A stretch of 64,000 nt of DNA, from positions 310,001 to 374,000 of the forward strand of contig LN554852.1 in the NCBI GenBank assembly GCA_000953735.1, read 5' to 3'. Positions 51,253-59,032 of the stretch are shown in pieces. The position numbers and the translations under genes were made by a program. The stretch's first letter is position 1, and each line of letters starts with the position of its first letter. The stretch comes from Moritella viscosa (GTDB lineage Bacteria > Pseudomonadota > Gammaproteobacteria > Enterobacterales > Moritellaceae). The notes under the pieces were generated by a model. The model was not told the origin of the DNA. It worked only from the letters and a program-made list of their open reading frames with translations, and made no database searches.

Positions 51253-52332
51253 ATGACGGTTTTTTTTAATGAGCATCGAGTGAAACTATTAGGCTCTGGG
51301 TCTACTTTACCCGGACCTGCAATTGATAATCAGGCTTTGGATGTATTATTAAAAAATACAATGGGTGAACGTACTGCGAGAAAAGCACAAAAAATAAGTC
51401 AGTATTTTGGTATTACAAGTCGCCATTGGGCGCGTGGATCGCAACATGCAACAGTTAACAACTCTAATATAGGGTTAGAAATAGGCATTGAAAGCATCAA
51501 CAAAGCCTTACTATCTGCAAATCGGTCACACAAAAATAATGAAATCGAAACCCTCGATTATCTTATCGGTCATACTACGAGCCCGCATACATTATTACCG
51601 CCTAACATTGCTTGGATAGCTGATGCATTAGGGCATGAAGGTCCTTATATGGAATTTCGTCAAGCATGCTGTGGATTTGCAAATGCGTTGCAGACCGCAG
51701 CAGCTTTGCTATCGAGTCAAACTGAACTTAACTCCGTTGGCATTCTTGGCAGTGAAGTCGGTTCCTTGTATGTTGATTTTACTCAATCATTTTTAGATCA
51801 AGAACAATTAATTAATTGTATGCAAATGGGGGATGGCGCGGGTTCTGTCATATTAGGAAAAGATGATAGCAGTCATAGCCAGATTATCAGCGATATATAC
51901 TTAGGACATATTGGAAATGGCAAGCAGCCCGGCTTTGGTATTAGTGGTGGTGGCGCGAGTCATATTCGCTGTGAAAATGATTTTCCTCATTTCTTTCATC
52001 ATGCTAAAGATGTGAAAGCACAAGGTGCTGAATTATTTAAAAATGGCTTAACAGCAATGTTAGACCGAGGTTATAAAATTACTGACTTTGATTTTATTTT
52101 ACCACATCAAGTTAATGGTCATTTAGCTAAAATGTTTGCTGATGAGCTCGGTTTCGATCCAAATAAAATTATTGTAGACGCAGATAAATTAGGTAATTTA
52201 GGCTCCGCTGCTATTTGGGTAAGTTTAGATAAATTAAGACGTTCTAATATTTTAAAGCCGGGTCATAAAGTGTTAGTGCTCGGTGCTGAAGCCACCAAAT
52301 ATATTTATGGTGGCTTTGTCTATCATCACTAA
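51253..52332 (+). CDS. KAS III (FabH-like) beta-ketoacyl synthase
   Basis: Thiolase-fold enzyme of 359 residues with the KAS III triad C139 (RQACCGF), H285 (LPHQVNGH) and N315 (KLGNLGSAAIW). It departs from housekeeping FabH: the sequence is divergent, longer than usual (about 317), and no fatty acid genes are linked. Members of this group condense or transfer acyl groups in secondary metabolism. The short gap from the diiron gene suggests a two-gene operon. Ribosome site AAAGGA. Confidence 0.83.
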   Translation: MTVFFNEHRVKLLGSGSTLPGPAIDNQALDVLLKNTMGERTARKAQKISQYFGITSRHWARGSQHATVNNSNIGLEIGIESINKALLSANRSHKNNEIETLDYLIGHTTSPHTLLPPNIAWIADALGHEGPYMEFRQACCGFANALQTAAALLSSQTELNSVGILGSEVGSLYVDFTQSFLDQEQLINCMQMGDGAGSVILGKDDSSHSQIISDIYLGHIGNGKQPGFGISGGGASHIRCENDFPHFFHHAKDVKAQGAELFKNGLTAMLDRGYKITDFDFILPHQVNGHLAKMFADELGFDPNKIIVDADKLGNLGSAAIWVSLDKLRRSNILKPGHKVLVLGAEATKYIYGGFVYHH

Positions 52333-52644
52333 TCGTAAGCAAAATAGGTAGTGATAAAACCGTTATGTGATGATGCCATATTAACAATTATCACCAAGCA
52401 TATTAGAGTTTGCCATCTCTAAATTGTTAGAATGTGACATTACTATATTGCACTTATGGGGGGTCTACAGGTGTGATGCTCGTAAGATAATATATGTTAA
52501 ATATAGCTAGTCGCTTTTAGACCAAAGTAACACCTGACATTGAGTTATGCCTATTTGGGAACTAAATATGGGGTTTGGCATTTTTATTAATTAACTTAAT
52601 ACCTAAAACTTGGTATAAGGTTCTTTTTTTATGGATTTTTAGTT
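52333..52644. other. Intergenic region ahead of the PI-PLC gene
   Basis: 312 nt, AT-rich. I see no gene, clear terminator or repeat in it. Confidence 0.5.
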
Positions 52645-53925
52645 ATGAAATTTAAGTTTGCGTGTTTATCTGTTTTTGTTACAAGTTTTATTGCAACACC
52701 TTCACTTTCTTCTGTTTTACAAGGAGAGATGGATGGTGGTTATGATCTCCCTTATTTATGGGATAGCTATGCAGGATATAGTAATACGGATTGGATGGCT
52801 GCAATTGGAAATGAAAAAAGATTGAGTGAAATCTCTATGCCGGGCACACATAATTCATTGTCGTTATATGGTGGAGATGTTCCTGCAACACAAACATTGA
52901 GTATTGCTGAGCAACTTGATATGGGGATCCGATATATAGATGCGAGATTCAAATATCGAGACAGTGATCTGATTGCTTATCATGGAATAATATCTCAATA
53001 TCAAACGTTTGATGACTTTATTTCAATAGTATCTCAATTTTTAAATGCTAACCCAACAGAAACAATAATTATTAGAGTTCAGAACGAAGGTGGAGCTAAA
53101 GAATATCAACATGATTTTTATCAAAAGTTTAAAGAAATCTTGGCTAAATATAAACACAATAATGCAATACCATACTCAAACAATCCTACTTTAGGAGATA
53201 TAAGGGGGAAGTTTGTATTTATTCGTGACTTTAATATTTTTGGTGGCCGAATTGGTATCGAACGTGCTTCTTTGCATATACAAGATAACTATAAATTAGT
53301 AACAAATTGGGACTTATATTCGAAATGGGAAAGAGTTAAATCACATTTTTACTCAATAAACAGTAAGCAAGTATCATTAAACTATTTGTCAGGTTCTGTA
53401 GGTTCTTTTCCCTATTTTGTTGCAAGCGGAAAGTCAAGTCCTAGCTCACATGCACCTCAGTTGTGGACTGGAGTATCGACAGTCGATGCAAATCAATATC
53501 GAGATTTCCCTCGCACTGCATGTATTGAGCAGCTATGTAGTGTTAATTTTGCAGGGATAAATCAATTAACAGAAAAATGGATTAAAGAGAATAAATTTTT
53601 AAGTAATCTAGGAATCGTCGCTATGGATTTCCCTGGAGGGGGAATAGTAGATACTATTATACAATATAATTCTTCAAATAAACATTCTCTTGTTGTTTAT
53701 GAAGATGTTAATCAAAATGGGGATAGTCTTGTTATTAATTCTGATATTCCATTTTTAGGTAATATGAACGATCAAATGTCTTCATGGGTTATTCCATACA
53801 ATTGGGAAGTTCGATTTTATGAACATGAAAACTACCAAGGTCGTTATTACACAAGAAAAACGGGTAAAGGAAATACAGATGAATTTAATGATATAATTAG
53901 TTCGATAAAGATTTTAAAAAAATAA
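52645..53925 (+). CDS. Secreted phosphatidylinositol-specific phospholipase C with crystallin-like tail
   Basis: The 426 residues start with a signal peptide (to about residue 22). The catalytic PI-PLC X domain (about 50-335) has the two catalytic histidines H69 (MPGTHNSL) and H113 (IAYHGII) and the substrate/arginine region DARFKYRD. Residues about 350-426 (YEDVNQNGDSL and FYEHENYQGRYY) form a beta/gamma-crystallin-like module, which usually binds calcium or stabilises secreted enzymes. It would cleave phosphatidylinositol or glycosyl-PI anchors of eukaryotic membranes. First of three consecutive exoenzyme genes. Confidence 0.87.
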   Translation: MKFKFACLSVFVTSFIATPSLSSVLQGEMDGGYDLPYLWDSYAGYSNTDWMAAIGNEKRLSEISMPGTHNSLSLYGGDVPATQTLSIAEQLDMGIRYIDARFKYRDSDLIAYHGIISQYQTFDDFISIVSQFLNANPTETIIIRVQNEGGAKEYQHDFYQKFKEILAKYKHNNAIPYSNNPTLGDIRGKFVFIRDFNIFGGRIGIERASLHIQDNYKLVTNWDLYSKWERVKSHFYSINSKQVSLNYLSGSVGSFPYFVASGKSSPSSHAPQLWTGVSTVDANQYRDFPRTACIEQLCSVNFAGINQLTEKWIKENKFLSNLGIVAMDFPGGGIVDTIIQYNSSNKHSLVVYEDVNQNGDSLVINSDIPFLGNMNDQMSSWVIPYNWEVRFYEHENYQGRYYTRKTGKGNTDEFNDIISSIKILKK

Positions 53926-54196
53926 ATTTAATTATGGTTTATTTGTAATATATAGTCACGTGCACATGATATTAATGGTGTTAAATAGTATTGAACATCA
54001 TTAATGTTTAACACGTCCCACCAAATAGTATCAATCTAAATTCTTTGTTAGAACCTTGTTTTTACACTTTAATTGTTTTTATGTGCGGCAAGATTATTTA
54101 TTGTGATGGTAATCTAAATTTGATGTTTTATTTTAAATTAATTTAATTAACTCTGATAGAGTCAGAAATAACAATTTCAAATAGGTAGGTATAATA

Positions 54197-55258
54197 ATGA
54201 ATAATATTTTTAAATTTAATATCATCATTTCTTTATTTAGTTTTACTTTCTATAGCTTAGCTGGAACTAGTACTAACTCGCTTCCTCCAACTTATGATCT
54301 TTCTAACGCAAAAGAACTTAATTATGCGTATTACTCGAAAATGTCGAAGACAGGTTCATATATCATTGAAGCACCATTTAAAGCAAAAAATGATTATTGC
54401 TATACTAGCAATGATAAACTTGAACTACAAACTAGATATGGCATAGGATATGCCCTATCTAGGGTTCTTTGTAAAGACAACGTTATATTAGAAGCAAATG
54501 ATAATAAATATAAAATATCAGCTTTTGTGGCAATGAATAAAGTACTAGACCTTCATTTCGAACTTTGGGGAGAAGATTTATTTCAAGGGAAAGCAAAAAT
54601 TTATCATGAAGATAACTTGTCAGTAAATAGTTCGTATGTCTATCAAAGTGATGCGTTTTATATTAGAACTAATGAAAATGGCGCTTACGGCAGTGCATAT
54701 ATCGATATAACAGTAATGGCTCATGAAGCTGGTCACAAATTCACAAAAAGTTTACTACTTAACGACGGTTCTATTTTTTATGAGTCAGTTAAGGAAGGTA
54801 TCGCTGATTTGTATGCAATTGTTATTCATAATAATTACCTCGAAAAATATCAAGGCAATACTGATGAAAATATTTCTTGGCTTATTGCTTTAGGTGGAAC
54901 TCCTGATTCTAAATCAGGAGCAATTAGAGATGTAAGTAATCCTATCTATGACATACCAAGCTCTAATGTTGACAATATATCAAAAATATCAAAAAATAAC
55001 TCGGCATATCAGAACTCAGCAGTGTTTAGAAGTTTATTTCACCAGATGTCATTAAAAATAAATAATAATATAAATTATCAGAGTAAAAACACTATATTAT
55101 TTAATTTGTTTAATGCTTTCAAGGCTGCGTCAATAAAATTATCTTCAAATACAAATGCAAACGACTTTATTCATATTTTAATTGACGAAATGTCAAAAAG
55201 TGAATATTCACATATTGATTTTTTACCTATCTATAAAAGTTTTGGTTGGGATGTATAA
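54197..55258 (+). CDS. Secreted M4-like zinc metallopeptidase
   Basis: The 353-residue protein has a signal peptide (to about 23) and a thermolysin-type active site: H176-E-x-x-H180 (MAHEAGHKF) and the third zinc ligand E200 in KEGIADLYA. Downstream GAIRDVSNP and NSAVFRSLFHQM echo the M4 substrate-binding and catalytic-His regions (ALRDMSNP, SSGVFNKAFY), although the catalytic His is not clearly preserved. It lacks the long propeptide and is shorter than classic thermolysins, so it is a divergent member. Confidence 0.75.
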   Translation: MNNIFKFNIIISLFSFTFYSLAGTSTNSLPPTYDLSNAKELNYAYYSKMSKTGSYIIEAPFKAKNDYCYTSNDKLELQTRYGIGYALSRVLCKDNVILEANDNKYKISAFVAMNKVLDLHFELWGEDLFQGKAKIYHEDNLSVNSSYVYQSDAFYIRTNENGAYGSAYIDITVMAHEAGHKFTKSLLLNDGSIFYESVKEGIADLYAIVIHNNYLEKYQGNTDENISWLIALGGTPDSKSGAIRDVSNPIYDIPSSNVDNISKISKNNSAYQNSAVFRSLFHQMSLKINNNINYQSKNTILFNLFNAFKAASIKLSSNTNANDFIHILIDEMSKSEYSHIDFLPIYKSFGWDV

Positions 55259-55325
55259 TCCATTTTTGCAGAATATAATATAAAACTACTATCATTCATG
55301 AATTTATTTTAAATAAGGAAAGTAA

Positions 55326-56558
55326 ATGGATTTTTTTCAAAAAAAAATGATAATAATTGGAATTTTAATAGCTAGCTCAATTTCTTTTTATTCAAACGCT
55401 AAAATTGATAATCGAATAATAAATGGGTATGAAACCAATTCTTCTTTTGAGTTTCTAGCTTATATAGAAAAAGATAATAATTATCGCTGTGGCGGCACCT
55501 TTCTTGATGAAAGCCATATTGTAACCGCTGCTCACTGCGTTACAGAAGATAATACGAAGAATACACCTATAGATGTAAACAGATTAAAAGTCTACTTTGG
55601 TAGCAATAGTATAGACAAAATGAAAAATACTTTGGGGTTGGTTAGAGGTGTAGACTTGATCACAATACATAATGAATATGACAATCGATTTGGTAGTAAT
55701 TACCCTAACGATATTGCAATAATAAAATTAAATGCTCCAGTCAAAAGCATAAAAAAAGCAAAGTTACTTGATAATCAAGAATTAAGAGATGCCTTTGAAA
55801 TCGACCTGAAAAATAGCCTAACCTTAGATAAAAGTTCATTCAATATAGCTAACCCAAATATGATAGCGATAGGCTGGGGTAAAACTGAAAATGGTCAAGT
55901 CTCTGAACATTTAAGGCAAACTTACTTATTATCCATCTCAGCCGAAGTATGTAAGTTAAGTCATCCAAATAATGTTCCTAGTTCTAAGGGTTATTTCTGC
56001 TCTGATACTTTTAGAGTAGGTCTACCTACAGATACATGTGGAGGAGACTCTGGTAGCCCTATTTTATGGAACTATAAAAATAAAACATATATTGTAGGTT
56101 TAGTTTCTTACGGTAGTAATAAATGTGACGCTTCATTTTCTGTTTACACTAAAACTGACGACTATATGAACTTCATCAATTCCAATAGCGATAACCCAAC
56201 ATCGATACTTGAAAGTAGCGATGACTATGTAATCCCTAAATTTTATAATGAGGAGAAAAGCACTACATCTCAAAATACAAAAATAGTCTTTTATAATGGG
56301 GCATGGACAACTGTTACAGGAACAGTTAATTACACATATAATGGAAAGAGAGTAACTCAATCTCAGAATGGTTGGTTTCTAGGGTATACAGATTTTAACC
56401 TTCCTAAAGGTACTAAAGATGTAGTGTTCATACTGAGCAGAGGAAATATTGAATTTTTTGTTAAGCGATATCAGATAGAAGACTTAGAAGCGAAAGGTCA
56501 AGTTGGAGTTTCAGCTTACGGGAATGTAGGCCATACTTGGGCGGCTGAAGACTTTTAA
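55326..56558 (+). CDS. Secreted trypsin-like serine protease with extra C-terminal beta domain
   Basis: Signal peptide (to about 27), then a chymotrypsin-fold S1 domain beginning RIINGYETN. Catalytic triad H70 (TAAHCV), D129 (NDIAII) and S242 (CGGDSGSP) are complete, and D236 at the base of the S1 pocket predicts cleavage after Lys or Arg. Residues about 310-410 form a separate beta-rich domain (GAWTTVTGTVNYTYNGK, then GNVGHTWAAEDF) of unknown type; its strand pattern resembles the membrane-binding C-terminal domain of cholesterol-dependent cytolysins, but that is a weak impression. Length 410 residues. Confidence 0.83.
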   Translation: MDFFQKKMIIIGILIASSISFYSNAKIDNRIINGYETNSSFEFLAYIEKDNNYRCGGTFLDESHIVTAAHCVTEDNTKNTPIDVNRLKVYFGSNSIDKMKNTLGLVRGVDLITIHNEYDNRFGSNYPNDIAIIKLNAPVKSIKKAKLLDNQELRDAFEIDLKNSLTLDKSSFNIANPNMIAIGWGKTENGQVSEHLRQTYLLSISAEVCKLSHPNNVPSSKGYFCSDTFRVGLPTDTCGGDSGSPILWNYKNKTYIVGLVSYGSNKCDASFSVYTKTDDYMNFINSNSDNPTSILESSDDYVIPKFYNEEKSTTSQNTKIVFYNGAWTTVTGTVNYTYNGKRVTQSQNGWFLGYTDFNLPKGTKDVVFILSRGNIEFFVKRYQIEDLEAKGQVGVSAYGNVGHTWAAEDF

Positions 56559-56591
56559 CTCGTTCCACCACCTAATTCACACTAAGAGTCT

Positions 56592-56657
56592 TGTCAGCGT
56601 CGTCGAATTTAATCATGTCGTCAACGTAGGTATTTGTATCAATCCATGATTTTTTGC
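56592..56657 (+). repeat. Inverted repeat pair, left arm
   Basis: TGTCAGCGTCGTCGAATTTA onward to CAATCCATGATTTTTTG. The reverse complement of 58652-58710 matches it over about 60 nt with a few changes and one short indel. The arms bracket about 2 kb of broken genes. Confidence 0.8.
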
Positions 56658-56714
56658 GGAGAATTAGTGGAGGAATGTGGCTTAAAGATAGCTAGAAATA
56701 ATCTGATTGGCTAA

Positions 56715-56761
56715 AATTCATAATCGGCAGATCGAGTGTTTAAGTCACTCTAGGCCCACCA
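56715..56761 (+). pseudogene. 3' half of a CAT-anticodon tRNA (Met/Ile2 type)
   Basis: Anticodon loop TTCATAA (56717-56723), 3' anticodon strand TCGGC, 5-nt variable region, T-arm GAGTG-TTTAAGT-CACTC (56734-56750), acceptor strand TAGGCCC, discriminator A and CCA (ending 56761). All spacings are exactly those of a tRNA. The 5' half is missing: the bases before the loop cannot pair. Such 3' remnants are typical att footprints left by elements that integrate into tRNA genes. Confidence 0.65.
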
Positions 56762-57028
56762 ATTCTTGATAAGGCTTATGGAGAAATCTGTAAGCTTTTT
56801 CTTTTATTCGTCTTTTCATATCCTGTCTCAGCTTAATTCAACTATTGATGATATCTCGTATTCAACTTATAAATCAGATCATGAAACATTTATTTTCGAA
56901 TTGAAGAAGAATACGAATAAGTGTAGCTAAAAGCTACTTGAGCATTACAATTTAGGCGTAGCATGATAGGCACATTAAAATCCTGACTATTACACCTAGA
57001 TTAAAAATTAAGAGCTTAAACCGTACTC

Positions 57029-57178
57029 TTATTTACCTTTCTTTTGATTATTAGCTGCTGCACTTTGCGCTCTAGCCGCAAATGAATCACTCGATACTTT
57101 GCCACCATTTTACTTAGCAGCTTGACCTTGAATTCTAGCTGCGGCTTTTGGTGTCATTGGTGTTTTTTGATTAGACAT
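57029..57178 (-). pseudogene. Small basic protein gene broken by one stop codon
   Basis: Reads MSNQKTPMTPKAAARIQ-GQAAK, stop, then NGGKVSSDSFAARAQSAAA and ends KKGK. Reading frame is continuous across a TAA at 57110-57112, and an AAGGA ribosome site precedes the ATG. It resembles short conserved proteins with an NGGKV/SFAARAQ pattern found in many marine bacteria. Either a recent point-mutation pseudogene or a 22-residue truncation. Confidence 0.7.
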
Positions 57179-57241
57179 AATTTTTTATCCTTTTTAATTA
57201 TATGAAATAAAGTGTCTTTGCTTAAGACAGGGTAAGATTAA

Positions 57242-57507
57242 CCGATCCGGTGGGGACAATTAGGGACAATAAAAAAACAAAAACAGATTCAACAGGCTTT
57301 AGATGCTTTAGGTTGGAACTATCGGGTATTTGCTGAAATAGTAGCTCTACTTAATAGATACTTAAGAACACTTGAAGATCACCCTGATTATCAAGCTCTT
57401 AATTTAGGCAATATATCCATGAGGTATTTGATCATGATTGTATTAGTGCTGAATTAACAGAGCAGTTAACCAACTTTTCTATTGAGCTAGACTCCCAAAA
57501 TTTTTAA
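57242..57507 (+). pseudogene. Frameshifted remnant of an unknown gene
   Basis: One frame gives IQQALDALGWNYRVFAEIVA and LEDHPDYQALNLGNIS, then shifts to a second frame reading HEVFDHDCISAELTEQLTNF to the stop at 57505-57507. Both halves look like real coding sequence, joined by a frameshift near 57418. No start codon is found upstream. Family not recognised. Confidence 0.55.
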
Positions 57508-57520
57508 CTACCTAATTACC

Positions 57521-57720
57521 AACACATAAATCTTAGACCGCTGGGTTTGTCACATTAGTCAGACCCTAAATTACTCACCCATGCCTTACACCACTAACCT
57601 CTAGAACTCATCATTTCACCCAATTCATTGACGGCGTCGACACTCCTGTAACATGCCTAAGCCGTAACAACTACCAATCACCAGACAGATTAATGAAGAT
57701 ATAATCATAATGTGATATCT
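57521..57720 (+). repeat. Dispersed repeat family 1, copy B (most complete)
   Basis: About 200 nt. Positions 57521-57658 match 63330-63468 at roughly 85% by eye; 57647-57720 match 49959-50032. The left part holds a conserved hairpin (GGGT-TG, loop CACATTAG, CAGACCC). It carries no open frame. Confidence 0.85.
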
Positions 57721-57839
57721 GTTACCTGCTCACTCATTGAAAAAAACGATTAAACATATAGTTTTAACCGATTACCCCAAAAGTATTAATGAAGATAATC
57801 TTATTGGAAATATTCCACAATAAAAACAAGGTTATAATT

Positions 57840-58465
57840 ATGAATAAAAAAATAACATTATTAGTTTTAATCTCTTTATCTTCGGTAAGTTTTATACAAA
57901 ATGCTAGAGCAGTTGATTTAGACTTAGGACCATTAACCAACTTAATCGGTACATGGGAAAGTACAAAATTCGGAGGTGTAGATGTTGCGCCAGGGCAGGC
58001 CGGTAGTAAGGTTGGTAAAGGTGGTCCTGCTGTTGAACCATATTATGAAACTATTACATTTGAGCCTGCTGCAGATGCAACAAATACAAGTGAGCAATAT
58101 CTAACAGCTTTATATTACAAACAAGAAGTTTTTAGAAAAAGAGATAATGGTAAATTCCATGATCAAAGAGGTTATCTGATTTACGATAAAAAAAATCAGA
58201 TGGTATATAACTCTTTCTGTATTCCAAGAGCTGTATGCGTAGTGGCCGAAGGTAAAGCAGTGGACAGGTCATTAATTTTGAGAGCTCAACGAGGGGTGTT
58301 GCTGAAAGTAAATTTATGACAGAAAAAGATACAACAACTAAATTTAAAATGTCTTTGGATATGTCAGAAAAAGACATATTGAAATACTCTCAAATTACGA
58401 GTTTGGAAGTATATGGAGGGAAGTTTACACACACAGATTCAGGTACTTTTAAAAGAAAGAGTTAA
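57840..58465 (+). pseudogene. Secreted nitrobindin-like heme-binding beta-barrel protein, frameshifted
   Basis: ATG 57840 follows an AAGG ribosome site and opens a signal peptide (to about residue 24, NARA). The first frame continues with LGPLTNLIGTWEST, YYETITFEP, YYKQEVFRK and HDQRGYLIYD, the strand order of nitrobindin/THAP4-like barrels, and stops at 58319. The second frame continues the homology from GVAESKF through MSLDMSEKD to SGTFKRKS, ending at 58465. The shift lies in the run of G residues at 58293-58296. It is a pseudogene unless the run is a sequencing error. Confidence 0.7.
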
Positions 58466-58530
58466 CAAACACCTAACTAAGAGCGCTAGGTCTGTCATAT
58501 TAGTCAGACTTAGCCTAGTTGTCAGAACCA
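58463..58530 (+). repeat. Dispersed repeat family 1, copy C (partial, diverged)
   Basis: CACCTAACTAAGAGCGCTAG followed by GTCTGTCATATTAGTCAGAC. It retains the conserved hairpin of copies B and D (loop CATATTAG) and starts on the stop codon of the broken gene before it. Confidence 0.6.
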
Positions 58531-59032
58531 GAGACAGACCGGAGTCACTTTCTTACAGGTACAAAAAACACCTGATGTTTCCATCAAGTGTTCTAAAATT
58601 TGGAGGCTCTCCCTCGCTATCTTCAATCCATATTTCCCCGCTAATACCCTACGAAAAATCATAAATTGATACCTGCGTTGACGGCGTGATTGAATCCGAC
58701 GACGCTGACAGGGATTAGGGGGGAAATTGGTGGTGATTAGTTGGGTTGAGGTTAAGTGACCGGAAAACTACCGGAATCAACGGGCAATCTAGGTACGGAA
58801 TTTCCTGTCCATGATCTGTAAATCACCAGTATTATCAATGTAAGATGAAATAACGGTAAACTATGGTGTATTGGTTCAAACATCACTTGACGGGAAACAG
58901 ATTTGGGCTGAAAAGGATTTAGCTCAAATTTAAATTAACAGGCACCGTATCAAAAATGGGTAACTGTCAGATTAAATCTGAGCTATTATTTAGGCCCTGT
59001 AATTAATTAGTGATTTATTACGGTAAATCTAT
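58466..59032. other. Gene-poor stretch with repeats and a coding remnant
   Basis: 567 nt. It contains repeat copy C, the right arm of the inverted pair (58652-58710), and near 58860-58936 a short frame ending LDGKQIWAEKDLAQI that looks like the tail of a lost gene. Confidence 0.5.
58652..58710 (-). repeat. Inverted repeat pair, right arm
   Basis: Reverse complement of the left arm at 56592-56657: TGTCAGCGTCGTCGGATTCA on the minus strand, then CGCCGTCAACGCAGGTAT and ATGATTTTTCG. Confidence 0.8.

Noticed and set aside
53978-54014. Inverted repeat GTGTTAAA...TTTAACAC after the PI-PLC gene
   Set aside because: The 21-nt loop and lack of a T-run make it a poor terminator; kept only as a note.
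58463-58540. Possible integron attC site (TTAACAAACACCTAACTAAG at the stop codon of a cassette-like gene)
   Set aside because: The start resembles a VCR-type attC, but I find no matching GTTRRRY end at the right distance and no integrase gene. The similarity is better explained by repeat family 1.
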